Origin: a virus | Virus record (IMG/VR): IMGVR_UViG_3300045741_000168 | Location: 1-56,714 of that record | DNA: 56,714 nt | Reading direction: 5' to 3' (one strand) | Shown here: positions 29,853 through 40,054 of the stretch, piece by piece | Numbering within the stretch: the first letter of the stretch is position 1 | Layout of the letters: every line of letters starts with the position of its first letter | Program-made: the position numbers and the translations under genes | Notes under the pieces: generated by a model | What the model was told of the DNA's origin: nothing | Seen by the model: the letters and a program-made list of their open reading frames with translations, nothing else | Database searches by the model: none

Positions 29853-32800
29853 GTGGCAATTAGTCACATCAAGTCGAACATCATCCCGGACTTTACCGGG
29901 ACTGTGACTGTATTCGACCAGTCAACAGGGACCTTGACCAAGGCAGCTAGTGATCTGGTTCGCCCAAGTGACTGGAACAGTGTCCATAACGAGTACATGA
30001 CTATCAGTGGCAACACTGCTGGTGCATCTACTCTGAGCGGATCGAACTTGGTATTCCAGGGCGGCAACAACGTCACGTTGAGCGCCAATGGGCAGACGCT
30101 CATATTCAGTGCCGGGGCTGGTGGGGGCGGTGGCGTCGGAATATCTGCCGGCACACAATCCGTCAGCACAGGAACGGTCGTATTCTCGAACAGCAACGGT
30201 ATCAGCTTCGGGATGTCTGGATCGAATACCGTAACTGCCAGTTACACGGTTCCAGCAGATCAGACCGGGATCAGTGGTATTCAGGTGTCTGATACAACTT
30301 ACACCAGCGGAACAATAACATTCCAGAACGCCAATGGCATCAGTTTCGGTAGCAGCGGGGCCAACGGAATCAGCGCCAGCTACACAGTACCTGCCCAGAG
30401 CACTCAGCCGGTAGCCGCCAGTGCCAGCAATGGTTCGTTTGCTTTCAGCACGTTGAATTTCAGCAACGCGAACAACGTCACATTCGGTACCAGTGCCGGT
30501 GGAATCATTACTGCTTCTGTAGCTGCTGGGGGCGGTGGCGCTGTTGTCAGTAACGCCATCCAGTCAGTAGGAAGCGCAACTGGGTCAGGAACAAACACAA
30601 GCAGATTTGCCGCCGACGATCACGTTCATGCTGGGGTGTTCAGCATGGGGGTCAGTACGGCGGGTAATACCCTGAACAATACCCGTGTCGATGTAGGCCA
30701 GTTCGTCTTGCAGGGCGGAAACAACGTAACACTGAGTCAGATCACAGCAGCCGGAGGACTCAACACGATTGTGTTCTCAGGCCCGAATGCTGGAGGAGCG
30801 CAAACAGGGATTAGCGGGATTGTCGTATCAGATACTACTTACACGAGCGGTACTGTAAGTTTCTCCAACGCAGGGAACATTACCATTAGTTCTAGCGTAA
30901 ACGGTGCAACCCAGTACATCAAACTTAGTGGCAACGCGGCCCAGACCAACCAGAGCGCGATCAAGGCTTTCGGTGTAAGCAACACTGGGCAAACGGCAGG
31001 AAATACTGGTGTATCTACCGGAGTGGATTGGGTGCTGGCCGGGTCCGGCAGCATCACGCTTTCTCAGAGTACGGCAGGCGGTGGGCCTAATACTGTATGG
31101 ATACAACATCCAGCATGGCTTACGACTGCGATGCAGAGCAATGCTGCGACGATCAGCAATATCAATATCAGCGCTGGGACGACCTCTACCAATGCTTCTG
31201 CGTTCACGTTCTCGAATAGCAACGGTCTAAGTTTCGGGCTTGGTACAGGAGCTAACGTTGGTGTCGTTACCGCCAGCTACAACAGCACTCAGTTTGCCGG
31301 AACTGGCACATCGATTACCGGTGGCGCGTCTATAACACTAGACAGTGCTGGCATCAAGTTCAACGGAACCGCTCTAGCAGGGACTGGCACTACATTCGCT
31401 GGTGCGAACATCAGTGGTTCGATAACCCAAAATACTGCCGGTATAAATCTGTCATTGTCGGCAGCGGCTACTGTTGCACAGACAAACCAGACGGTTGGGA
31501 TCTATGGTTCTTCTCAGACAACTGGTTCGGCTTCATCTGGCACTCACGATGCGCGATCTATGTCGTTCATTGGTGCTGGCATCATTTCAATTGGTAACCA
31601 TTCGACTTCTGCTGGTGGTACTACTACCGGCATCATCATTTCGGCGACTCAGAGCAATCAAGCTTTCAGTGCTGGGGCTGCTTCGAGTGCGTTCCAAACT
31701 CTAGTATTCCAAGACTCTCAGAACATCAGTTGGAGCAACAACGCTGGATCAGTTCGGATCACGCATAACCTGGCTGGAACGTCGACCGGATTTACCGGGG
31801 CCAATATATCCGGCTCGATGACACATGACAGTTCTGGTCTTGCGTTGTCATTATCTGTTGCCGCCCCTGGCGCTGCCGCTGAAAACAACTGGATGAACCT
31901 GCTCGGAGCAAATACGGCAGGAAACACGACGGCATCTGGTTCTACCATAGGGCTATCAGGCGTCAACATGACCCTGAGTGGCACGAATAACTCACAGATC
32001 GTGTTCAGTGTTCCAGCTACATCGTCGCTTGTTGGGGTGAACGGTATTAGCATCTCGACCAGCGGCAGCACTATCAGTGTCCAGAACATTATGCAGTCGT
32101 ACTATGAGCCAAGTATGCGCGGCTCAGTTGCTGCACAGCTTAACTCGAATGGAACGGTGTATTTCCAACCATTCAATCTGTATGTTCCGCTGTCAATGTA
32201 TCGGATGCAACTGTTTCAAAGCGTTAGCGGTCAATCTGCTACGACAGCATCTTATTCAGGTTCAGTATCCAGTCAAACCAGCACGGCAGGCAACCAGACA
32301 TGGGGCCAGACGGGTACGGTATTGTTGTTTAGCCGTGTATCTACAGGAACGAATGCCAACAGCAGTAGGATACTCAGCTTCTTCAGCCAGAGTTATTCAC
32401 ATTCTGTCGGCATCAGTGAGTCAATTAGCTGGTCTACCAATGCAAGCTCTGCTACTGTATCTGGAACAACCACAGGGCAGTGCGGATATAACTCACAGAT
32501 AGACAGTGCAGGTGGCTTGACCACCAGTAGCTTCAGCACCAGTGGCAGTTGGTCATTCTCAACCACCAGCACGAACCAAAATAGCTTTAGTTCATCTACT
32601 GTTGTTACGTTCTTGTCAGGGATGATGTCTGGTCCAAGACCAATTATTATTCCATTCGCAACATCACTTTCACCAGGTGAATACTGGCTTGCCAATATAC
32701 AATCGAGCAACTCAAACACTACCGGATATAATCATAGCCGTGTTGTCAATATTCAGCAACAGATGGTAGGGGCGAATTTTATAACGAATCAGTATATTGA

Positions 32801-32957
32801 AATTGGGAATAGTGCAGTAGTAAATTCTTCTAATTACATACCTGGATGGGGCAGCTACAGCGCCAGTTCGCAGACATCGACGACGATTCCTTTGTCTCAG
32901 ATCTCGCCAAACTCAGGTATGCAGACGTACTTCAACATGATGGCTCAAATCAAGTAA
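29853..32957 (+). CDS. Tail fibre protein, repetitive
   Basis: 1034 residues with a GTG start. The first 60 residues (KSNIIPDFTGTVTVFDQSTG, RPSDWNSVHNEY) look like a virion attachment region. The rest is a long Ser/Thr/Gly/Asn-rich beta region with recurring modules of the form GISGI.VSDTTYTSGT.(T/S)F.NA and NGISFG, as in extended trimeric fibres. The C-terminal 250 residues (from about YYEPSMRGSV) are more unique and probably carry the receptor-binding tip. Confidence 0.75.
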   Translation: MAISHIKSNIIPDFTGTVTVFDQSTGTLTKAASDLVRPSDWNSVHNEYMTISGNTAGASTLSGSNLVFQGGNNVTLSANGQTLIFSAGAGGGGGVGISAGTQSVSTGTVVFSNSNGISFGMSGSNTVTASYTVPADQTGISGIQVSDTTYTSGTITFQNANGISFGSSGANGISASYTVPAQSTQPVAASASNGSFAFSTLNFSNANNVTFGTSAGGIITASVAAGGGGAVVSNAIQSVGSATGSGTNTSRFAADDHVHAGVFSMGVSTAGNTLNNTRVDVGQFVLQGGNNVTLSQITAAGGLNTIVFSGPNAGGAQTGISGIVVSDTTYTSGTVSFSNAGNITISSSVNGATQYIKLSGNAAQTNQSAIKAFGVSNTGQTAGNTGVSTGVDWVLAGSGSITLSQSTAGGGPNTVWIQHPAWLTTAMQSNAATISNINISAGTTSTNASAFTFSNSNGLSFGLGTGANVGVVTASYNSTQFAGTGTSITGGASITLDSAGIKFNGTALAGTGTTFAGANISGSITQNTAGINLSLSAAATVAQTNQTVGIYGSSQTTGSASSGTHDARSMSFIGAGIISIGNHSTSAGGTTTGIIISATQSNQAFSAGAASSAFQTLVFQDSQNISWSNNAGSVRITHNLAGTSTGFTGANISGSMTHDSSGLALSLSVAAPGAAAENNWMNLLGANTAGNTTASGSTIGLSGVNMTLSGTNNSQIVFSVPATSSLVGVNGISISTSGSTISVQNIMQSYYEPSMRGSVAAQLNSNGTVYFQPFNLYVPLSMYRMQLFQSVSGQSATTASYSGSVSSQTSTAGNQTWGQTGTVLLFSRVSTGTNANSSRILSFFSQSYSHSVGISESISWSTNASSATVSGTTTGQCGYNSQIDSAGGLTTSSFSTSGSWSFSTTSTNQNSFSSSTVVTFLSGMMSGPRPIIIPFATSLSPGEYWLANIQSSNSNTTGYNHSRVVNIQQQMVGANFITNQYIEIGNSAVVNSSNYIPGWGSYSASSQTSTTIPLSQISPNSGMQTYFNMMAQIK

Positions 32958-33307
32958 TGACAATACTCGCTACTGTTGCATCACAGTCCTATAGCCCGCA
33001 GGCGCTGACTGTGGCGTTCACTCCCGCCAATGTAGCTGGAGCGACGCAGGTACGCATCACTCTCACGCGACCGGAATGGCCGTCCGGGGACTGTGTGACT
33101 TATGAGGTACTTTGGGATAGCATATCCAGCGGGATTTGTACTATCGGCGGCGGTGTGCGTGCCGATAAAGGCGGAGGCAATATCCCATCGGCAAATCTTC
33201 AAGACACGAGTTGGACTTGTGATATTCCGCCTGGATTCTCATCGGCTACTGCGCGAATCACAGTGCTCCAGACACTGACCACATCACTATTGGTCGAGGG
33301 CCTTTGA
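32957..33307 (+). CDS. Small tail-associated protein, 116 aa
   Basis: Starts at the ATG overlapping the fibre stop (TAATG). A single beta-sandwich-like domain (QALTVAFTPANVAGATQVRIT, EVLWDSISSGIC, SATARITVLQTLTTSLLVEGL). It may be a tail accessory domain that follows fibres in this cluster. No family is known to me. Confidence 0.6.
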   Translation: MTILATVASQSYSPQALTVAFTPANVAGATQVRITLTRPEWPSGDCVTYEVLWDSISSGICTIGGGVRADKGGGNIPSANLQDTSWTCDIPPGFSSATARITVLQTLTTSLLVEGL

Positions 33308-33308
33308 C

Positions 33309-33989
33309 ATGGCTCTGACGTATACCAGTTACAAAGATAACGCAGTACATCCGACGACAAATGGTGGAGTTACAACTACATCACACACATATACGTCGGG
33401 TAATCTAGTCACAGTTTGTTATGTTACTGCCGACGGTAATAGCGGTGGCACAACCAGCATATCGAATTCCGGGACGGCGCAAAGTTGGACAAAGCAAAAA
33501 GAAAATGCGACTATAGACGGCACTAATTGCATAGTCACATTGTGGTCTTGCGTGATGAGTGTTACGCAAGCGATGACCATAACTTGTCAGTTATCGGCAT
33601 CGAGTGCGAGCGTTTGCGCATTTGTTATAGAACATTCTGGGCAACATTCTACAACTCCAATACCTGCTGGAAACATATTCCACGGAATTGGTGGGCACAA
33701 TGTAACTCAGAGCATTACCCCTACATCTTCTGGGTCATGCCTTTGGTTCTTTTGCGGTGATTGGTCCGCTACAAATTCGTTCACTCAAATTGCAAACTGC
33801 TCTCAAGAGCAATTAGTCCCTGGTGATGGCACTGATTACAGCACAGAACTTGTCAGACCAACGACGCAGCCAAGAACCGACGCCAATGCTTTCACCATCG
33901 GTGAGAACGAGACCGGTGGTAAGATAGCCTGGATTGCCTTCGAGGTGCAGGCGGCTCCGGCAACAACAATAGCATGGTTGAAAGCATGA
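33309..33989 (+). CDS. Tail-associated beta-sandwich protein, 226 aa
   Basis: Beta-rich with a lectin-like pattern (NLVTVCYVTADGNSGGTTSI, SVCAFVIEHSGQHSTTPI, GKIAWIAFEVQAA). Proteins of this build (WxxxK, VIEHSG, final Trp) are often attached to phage tails as surface-binding domains. One nucleotide after the previous stop. Confidence 0.6.
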   Translation: MALTYTSYKDNAVHPTTNGGVTTTSHTYTSGNLVTVCYVTADGNSGGTTSISNSGTAQSWTKQKENATIDGTNCIVTLWSCVMSVTQAMTITCQLSASSASVCAFVIEHSGQHSTTPIPAGNIFHGIGGHNVTQSITPTSSGSCLWFFCGDWSATNSFTQIANCSQEQLVPGDGTDYSTELVRPTTQPRTDANAFTIGENETGGKIAWIAFEVQAAPATTIAWLKA

Positions 33990-34711
33990 GACCGCAATTC
34001 ATTGCGCCAGATATTGGCAAGCACAACGCAAATTTGGAAGATACTATTGCTCGTGTCAAGGATTCTGCTGCCTGGAAGAAACTGGACACGATTATTCTGA
34101 TACCTGCTGCTGGAACTATCCCGACGAAAGTAGTTGCATCCTGGTGGAATATGTATGCACCACCGAACAATGGCCTGTACCGTATATTCGCCGTAGGTAT
34201 GGAAGTCGGAGAGGCATATTCACAGGCAATAGAGGGAATACTTGCCAACGAGACACTTTCCAAATTCCCATACATATTGACGATGGAGCATGACAATATA
34301 CCTCCGCCAGATGGGTTGGTAAAGTTGCTTCAGAGAATGGAACAGCACCCAGAATATGACTGCATCGGGGGCCTTTATTTTACCAAGGGCGAGTGTGGAG
34401 TACCACAAATCTGGGGTGATCCCAGAGATGTGACGACGAATTTTCGGCCACAGCCCCCGAGAATGGGAGAACTCGTCGAATGTTGCGGAACAGGAATGGG
34501 GTTCAATCTGTGGCGCACGGATATGTTCAAGGATGGTGATCTGAGAAGGCCGTGGTTCAAGACACAAACAGAAGGCGGGGTGGCAACCCAGGACTTGTAC
34601 TTCTGGGGTGATGCAAGAAAGCATGGATACAGATGTGCTGTGGACTGTGCTGTGCCAGTTGGTCATTACGACCATCTTGGTCAATTCGGGATTCCCGACT
34701 ACACGTGGTGA
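33986..34711 (+). CDS. Glycosyltransferase, GT-A fold (putative)
   Basis: 241 residues from ATG 33986, which overlaps the previous stop (ATGA); an in-frame ATG at 33974 is the longer option. Motifs: the nucleotide-binding IILIPAAGTIPTKV, VGEAYSQAIEGIL, the DxD-like TMEHDNIPPPDG (about residue 100), CCGTGMGFNLWRTDMF acceptor-site block and a late GHYDHLG that may coordinate metal. These are features of GT2-like enzymes. Target unknown; the neighbouring fibre genes or the host envelope are candidates. Confidence 0.65.
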   Translation: MRPQFIAPDIGKHNANLEDTIARVKDSAAWKKLDTIILIPAAGTIPTKVVASWWNMYAPPNNGLYRIFAVGMEVGEAYSQAIEGILANETLSKFPYILTMEHDNIPPPDGLVKLLQRMEQHPEYDCIGGLYFTKGECGVPQIWGDPRDVTTNFRPQPPRMGELVECCGTGMGFNLWRTDMFKDGDLRRPWFKTQTEGGVATQDLYFWGDARKHGYRCAVDCAVPVGHYDHLGQFGIPDYTW

Positions 34712-34729
34712 CTTTGATTGGTGAAATAA

Positions 34730-35308
34730 ATGGCAAAAGGTAATGTAGTCAGAGCATATGTTGTTCCGCAAGGGGAGGCGCAACCTGCTCCATTGCTGAA
34801 GCTCGACATTGGTTGTGGCAAGACAACCCCTGAAGGATGGGAAGGCATAGACGCCATCGACTTTGGTCAGAAACACGTCCATGATATTCGTAAAGGGCTG
34901 CCTTGGATCAAGGACAGCACGGTGGATGAGATCCGGTCAAGCCATTTCGTGGAACATCTTGACTGGCCGGAACGAGTCGATCTGTTCAATGAGCTATACC
35001 GAGTGATGAAGCCAAAGGCAACGGCGCAGATCATCACCCCACATTGGAGCCATTCTTGTTTCTACGGCGATCCTACTCACAAGGCACCACTGAGCGAATG
35101 GTATCCGTACTATTTGCTCAAGTCTTGGCGGGATGTGAATGCGCCACATGCCGGTTATATCTGTGACTTCGACCACGTGGTGGCCGGGTCATGGGATCAG
35201 AGTATCGAAGCCAGGAATCCAGAGACAAAAAGTGTCATGATGAACAAGAACATCAATTCCTGGCGCGATCTCATCATCACTTTGACATCACGGAAACCTG
35301 CTGGTTAA
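34730..35308 (+). CDS. Class I SAM-dependent methyltransferase
   Basis: 192 residues. LLKLDIGCGKTTPEGWEGID is motif I of the SAM-binding Rossmann fold; VDEIRSSHFVEHL and ELYRVMKPKATAQIITPH are motifs of the methyltransf_11 kind. It directly follows the glycosyltransferase and is probably co-translated. The pair suggests methylation of a transferred sugar or of a sugar donor. Confidence 0.8.
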   Translation: MAKGNVVRAYVVPQGEAQPAPLLKLDIGCGKTTPEGWEGIDAIDFGQKHVHDIRKGLPWIKDSTVDEIRSSHFVEHLDWPERVDLFNELYRVMKPKATAQIITPHWSHSCFYGDPTHKAPLSEWYPYYLLKSWRDVNAPHAGYICDFDHVVAGSWDQSIEARNPETKSVMMNKNINSWRDLIITLTSRKPAG

Positions 35309-35314
35309 AGAAAT

Positions 35315-35548
35315 GTGTTTCAGCTTGGCGCATTCCAGACAGATGCTTTCCAGCACGGAGCAAATCCTGCTAATACAACGTCATGGCCGTTCCAGTCAGA
35401 TGCGTTCCAGTACGCTGTGGGGTCTTACATCACCAAGCATTACAAGCCGTGGATTGATGGAAAGCGTCCTGAAGATAAGATTCATAAAGACGATGAAGAA
35501 GTTATTGAACTTCTGACATTGTTGTTTGCTTCTGGAAAATTTCACTAA
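35315..35548 (+). CDS. Small phage protein with FQxDAFQ motifs, 77 aa
   Basis: GTG start. FQLGAFQTDAFQHG and WPFQSDAFQYAVG are repeats of the F-Q-x-D-A-F-Q motif frequent in small phage tail or capsid proteins. The gene shares its last base with the start of the next gene. Precise function unknown. Confidence 0.65.
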   Translation: MFQLGAFQTDAFQHGANPANTTSWPFQSDAFQYAVGSYITKHYKPWIDGKRPEDKIHKDDEEVIELLTLLFASGKFH

Positions 35549-38193
35549 TGGCATCATTAACTGGCTGCATCAAGAAGGCTCGGGAGTTTCTCCACCCAGA
35601 GGATAAGGCTGCGGTGCTTGCCCATGCTCGTGAACTTCGCAATTCAGGCCTGAGCAATGCAGATGCGGCGCGGCAAGCTGTTTCTGCAAGGATAGAACAC
35701 GCCAAAGGATTGCTGTCTGATCTGGAGGTTCAACCAAGCAGCAAGCCTGTGACAGAAGGGGCTGGAACGCTTGGGGCTGGTATCAATACGGCGGCGATCA
35801 AAGGTGCGCTCACAAGCCCATATACGCCCTACCAAGGGGTTGCTCCGATCAAGACCACTGCGCATCCATTATGGGATTCGTTGCAGAAGGTATTTGCTCC
35901 GGCAAGTCGTGGCCCGATAGCTTCTATTCAAGCGGGGATCATGCGACACAACTGGGGCAAGATTGCTCACGCCCAGGAACTTGCAATAGAGGCTCTGAAA
36001 GAATCTGCTGCTGTGCTTCATAAGATGCCGGTGGCCGAGCAATTGAAGATGGCCGACGCCATCGAGCGTGGCACAAGGCTGACAGACCCGAGGCTTGCTG
36101 CGATAGCGGCTGATCTAAAAGCCAGTCAGGATGCCAAGGTAGCAGAGGTAAGGGCGCTTGGTACAGGTGCTTTGGAGCACGTACAAGAAAATTATCTGAC
36201 GCATCTTTGGCAAAACCCTGAGAAGGCGGTCGGGTTCTTTGGGCGCAGGCCCTTGGAGGGAAGCAAGACCTCGCTTAAGAAGAGAACAATTCCATACATA
36301 TCAGATGGTATGCGGTGGCGCGCATACGATGCAGATGGAGAGTTCGTCAAGAGCTTCGATACTGAGGCGCAAGCCAAGGCCGCTGCTGGTGCTGACGGAA
36401 GGGTTGGTGAGCCACTCAAGTTAGTAACAACTAATCCTGTTGAGCTTGTAATGCTTAACAATCGCATATTGGATAACTTTATTTCCGGGCAGAAAATATT
36501 TCAGGAAATGAAGTCTGTAGGTATAGCCAAGTTCGTTAAATTTTTGGACGATCATCCGGCTGGATGGACAAAGATTAACGACAGTATAGCCCGCGTGCTT
36601 CAAAAGAACGAAGGCGAAGGCGGAGGGATGATCCTGCGTGGTGAGTATTACGCTCCTGACGAGGCTGCTACCTTACTGAACAATCATTTGTCACCAGGAT
36701 TGAGAGGAAACACTTTCTTCGAGAAATGGAGAATGCTTGGCAACATGATGGTTCAGCTAAAAATGGGTTTGTCTGGCTTCCATGCCGGGTTCACCACTTT
36801 CGATGCGATCATCAATAAAGGCGCGCTTGGCTTACAACAGATAAGCCGTGGTGATATAGCAAAAGGTTCTTATAACATCGCGCAGGCATATCTTAACCCT
36901 TTTACACCTATCGCAAATGTATGGCGCGGTGACAGAGTAATTAAAGCATATTTGGGTAAAAACTCTGATCCAGCAATGGCGCCTATTATAGAGGCTATGG
37001 AGAAATCAAATACAGCAATAGGTATGGACCCATTCTACAGAAACCTTGCTGCTAATGCTTTCAAGAACTCTATCAAGGAAGGCAGTTATGGCAAGGCGTC
37101 TGTACAAGTCCTGCCATATGTATTAGACAAGCTAAGTGCCCCGTTATTTGAATGGTTAGTACCAAGACAGAAGCTTGGAGTATTTGCAGAACTTGCCAAG
37201 GATTGGAATTCAGAGAATCCGAATGCCAGTTTAGCAGAGCAACGTAAAGCATATTCAAGAATATCTGATGATATAGATAATCGCATGGGACAGATGCGGT
37301 ACGATAACAGATTCTGGAATCGCGCCTTAAAAGATGGGTTAATGGCTTCCATCCAAGCGCCTGGCTGGTTTGTTGGTACGGAGGAAGTATTCAGGGGTGG
37401 AGTATTAGATATTAAGGATATTCATAAGCTTGGTTCATTATCTAATAGAACTGCCTATTTAATAAATTTGTTTACACTGACAGCATGGACTGGCGCTGTA
37501 TTAACATATTTATACACTGGTGAAGTTCCAAGAGATTTATGGGATTCGTTACATCCTAGAAATGGCAAGACCAATCCAGATGGAACCGAACAGAGATTAT
37601 CGTTGGCTACATATGTAAAAGACTCCGATGCTGTTACCTATGAAGGTGTTGGTAAGTATCTCAAGAACAGAATACATCCTGCTGTAATCGCTCTTATAGA
37701 GGGTTTGCAGAATAAGGACTGGCAAGATGCTGCTATCAGAACACCTAGCGATCCTATCAGTCAACAACTAATAGATGAAGGTAAGGACATAGTCAGCAGA
37801 CTCATCCCGATAGGTATTTCCAAGTACGCAAAAACAGCCAAGGAAGAAGGCAAGGAACCATCATTCTCAGACTTGTCTAGTTATTGGGACTACGCAACTT
37901 CAGGAGCAAATTGGGGATTGGCTGTAGCTCCAGGATATATTCAGAAAAGTCCTGAGCAGCGCGAGAGCAATGAGATATTGGCAAACAAGGATGCCGTGAT
38001 GCAGAAGTATCGGGTTGCTCTCAGAGAGGGTAAGATGGAGCCTGATGAGGCAAGGGCACATATGCTGAAGTTTGGTATCACCACTAGGGAAATACAGTCT
38101 GTAATCAGATCAGCTAACAGACAGCCAGGAACAGGAAAACTCAGAGAGCCTGATCCTGATGCACTAGACGAATTCAATCAGCAAGGACAATAA
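35548..38193 (+). CDS. Large ejection protein, polyvalent-type
   Basis: 881 residues. The N-terminal helices (CIKKAREFLHPEDKAAVLAHARELRNSGLSNADAARQAV with turns) resemble those of large ejected proteins. The middle and C-terminal parts contain amphipathic and hydrophobic helices (YLINLFTLTAWTGAVLTYLYTG about residue 640) that could insert into membrane. It is a candidate counterpart of T7 gp16, but I see no transglycosylase motif. Position is unusual: after fibre and glycosyltransferase genes, away from the other core proteins. Confidence 0.65.
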   Translation: MASLTGCIKKAREFLHPEDKAAVLAHARELRNSGLSNADAARQAVSARIEHAKGLLSDLEVQPSSKPVTEGAGTLGAGINTAAIKGALTSPYTPYQGVAPIKTTAHPLWDSLQKVFAPASRGPIASIQAGIMRHNWGKIAHAQELAIEALKESAAVLHKMPVAEQLKMADAIERGTRLTDPRLAAIAADLKASQDAKVAEVRALGTGALEHVQENYLTHLWQNPEKAVGFFGRRPLEGSKTSLKKRTIPYISDGMRWRAYDADGEFVKSFDTEAQAKAAAGADGRVGEPLKLVTTNPVELVMLNNRILDNFISGQKIFQEMKSVGIAKFVKFLDDHPAGWTKINDSIARVLQKNEGEGGGMILRGEYYAPDEAATLLNNHLSPGLRGNTFFEKWRMLGNMMVQLKMGLSGFHAGFTTFDAIINKGALGLQQISRGDIAKGSYNIAQAYLNPFTPIANVWRGDRVIKAYLGKNSDPAMAPIIEAMEKSNTAIGMDPFYRNLAANAFKNSIKEGSYGKASVQVLPYVLDKLSAPLFEWLVPRQKLGVFAELAKDWNSENPNASLAEQRKAYSRISDDIDNRMGQMRYDNRFWNRALKDGLMASIQAPGWFVGTEEVFRGGVLDIKDIHKLGSLSNRTAYLINLFTLTAWTGAVLTYLYTGEVPRDLWDSLHPRNGKTNPDGTEQRLSLATYVKDSDAVTYEGVGKYLKNRIHPAVIALIEGLQNKDWQDAAIRTPSDPISQQLIDEGKDIVSRLIPIGISKYAKTAKEEGKEPSFSDLSSYWDYATSGANWGLAVAPGYIQKSPEQRESNEILANKDAVMQKYRVALREGKMEPDEARAHMLKFGITTREIQSVIRSANRQPGTGKLREPDPDALDEFNQQGQ

Positions 38194-38195
38194 AC

Positions 38196-39998
38196 ATGAG
38201 CACACCAACTACAGACAGGCGCTACGGCCTGACAGCAGACAAAGGCATGAAGGCTCCTTGTCGTGTAGCTACAACAACTAACATAACATTATCTGGAGAA
38301 CAGACAATAGATGGCGTGGCAGTTGTTGCCGATGACCGTGTATTAGTCAAGAATCAGACCAATTCAATAGATAATGGAATATATCTAGTTAGTACAGGAG
38401 CATGGGCCAGAGATTATGATGCCGACAATAATCTCGATCTAGTTAGCGGAACTACTGTATTTGTTAATGCAGGAAGTATTAACGGTAACAGTTATTTTGT
38501 TTTGACCTCAGTTAACCCTATACAACCAGGCACTACTGGGCAAACTTGGGTAGTTGTTACGGCTGCGGCACTTGTAAACCTAGCCGCATCATCTGGTTCA
38601 TCTCTGGTCGGATTCCTCCAAGCTGGAACAGGCGCAGTTGCGCGGACTACGCAGGCGAAGATGCGGGAGATTGTTAGTGTGACGGATTTCGGTGCGATTG
38701 GTGATGGGGCTACAGATAATGCCGCAGCATTCGCACTTGCGCGGACGTATGCGGCCTCATCAGTTTGCACCTTGGTATTTCCTCCTGGCACCTACAATTA
38801 TTCGGTCATTCAGAATTTTAATTTCCAGGGAGCGAGATTACTTGGCCTTGGCAAAGTCAATCTACATTTCACCGGCACCGGGAACTGCTGGTCTGTTGAT
38901 GCCGGGCCGAATCCAGGTGATGGGACAGTCGTCGATGTGGAGATGGACAATTTTACGATCTCGGGAACAGCATCAGCCACAAATGGTCTGTTGAGCCGAG
39001 GTGCGGATCACTGCACATTCCGAAACATCAATGTTACCAATGTAACAGCGGCCGGGCTAAATGTTGTTCGGAACACAGCAAGTCTGTTCGAGAATTTCAG
39101 GTGCTCCTTGACTGAGGCAGCATTCAGCACCACCCCAGCGAATGGGATATTGATAGAGCAGAGAGTCAGCCAACAGACCTCAGCTTGCACATTTATTCAA
39201 CCGATCATAGAGGGCGTAAGCGGGTCTGGGTTAAAGCTCGCGGCCAGTGGTTGCCTGCGTTGCAATTTCCAGGGAGGCACCATCGAGGGCAACGGTGGAT
39301 TGGGCATAGAAATACTTGCTAGTAGTGCTGGAAATGTATTCAATTGCATTGATCTTGAGGGCAATACGCTTGGTGATATTTCGGTAACATCAAACTACAA
39401 CACATTCATAGGCATATTGGGAATCTCAAACGTAGCAAACACAATACATCTACTATCTCCTGCGCTAGGAAATACATTTCACGGCGGACAAGTCGGAAAC
39501 GTGACCCTTGATTCTGGCACATATAGCAATGGATTCTTCGGGACAACTTATCTTTTTGGCGCTGGAACATATACCGATAATGGATCAGGAAATATCAGAG
39601 TCGGAACATACAACCAAAACACATCGTCTAATGAGGCACTGAGGGCCGGAACTACGCTAATCTCAGATGTTGGCGCAGTTGTGATGACCCGGAAGGCGCT
39701 TACTTATGCAGCGCCGACGGCGGTGAATGCTGCGACAGGAAATTGGTTCGACTTGACGGTTAGTGATGGATCGGCTTTTACTATTTCCAGCCCAACTAAC
39801 TCAGTAGACGGTCAACGGATTTCTATTACAGTTCGCAATTCATCGGGCGGGGCTGGTGGAGTAATTACGTGGGGAGCATCTTACAAAATGTCGGCATGGA
39901 CAAATCCTGCAAACGGATTCAGCCGCACCATTGACTTCAAATATAACGGAACAAATTGGGTTCAGGTTTCGCAGACAGGAGTAGATGTTCCTAACTAA
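38196..39998 (+). CDS. Tailspike with beta-helix (pectate lyase-like) domain
   Basis: 600 residues. Residues about 1-145 are a virion-binding head domain of a well-known spike type (CRVATTTNITLSGEQTIDGV, DDRVLVKNQTNSIDNGIYLV, WARDYDAD). VTDFGAIGDGATDNAAAF at about 170 opens the right-handed parallel beta-helix, continuing with Asn/Gly-rich rungs to about 500. A C-terminal trimer-type domain follows. It probably binds and cleaves surface polysaccharide. Confidence 0.85.
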   Translation: MSTPTTDRRYGLTADKGMKAPCRVATTTNITLSGEQTIDGVAVVADDRVLVKNQTNSIDNGIYLVSTGAWARDYDADNNLDLVSGTTVFVNAGSINGNSYFVLTSVNPIQPGTTGQTWVVVTAAALVNLAASSGSSLVGFLQAGTGAVARTTQAKMREIVSVTDFGAIGDGATDNAAAFALARTYAASSVCTLVFPPGTYNYSVIQNFNFQGARLLGLGKVNLHFTGTGNCWSVDAGPNPGDGTVVDVEMDNFTISGTASATNGLLSRGADHCTFRNINVTNVTAAGLNVVRNTASLFENFRCSLTEAAFSTTPANGILIEQRVSQQTSACTFIQPIIEGVSGSGLKLAASGCLRCNFQGGTIEGNGGLGIEILASSAGNVFNCIDLEGNTLGDISVTSNYNTFIGILGISNVANTIHLLSPALGNTFHGGQVGNVTLDSGTYSNGFFGTTYLFGAGTYTDNGSGNIRVGTYNQNTSSNEALRAGTTLISDVGAVVMTRKALTYAAPTAVNAATGNWFDLTVSDGSAFTISSPTNSVDGQRISITVRNSSGGAGGVITWGASYKMSAWTNPANGFSRTIDFKYNGTNWVQVSQTGVDVPN

Positions 39999-40054
39999 AG
40001 CCTTATTATTGCACAACAGAAAGGTGACATATTTACTAATAGGCAATAAAAATA

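Noticed and set aside
29853-32957. Search for a diversity-generating retroelement tied to the fibre
   Set aside because: No reverse transcriptase or template/variable repeat pair was noticed; the repeats in the fibre are structural modules.
30000-32957. Numerous antisense ORFs of 60-120 aa within fibre and nozzle genes
   Set aside because: They mirror repetitive coding DNA and have no start signals or recognisable sequence.
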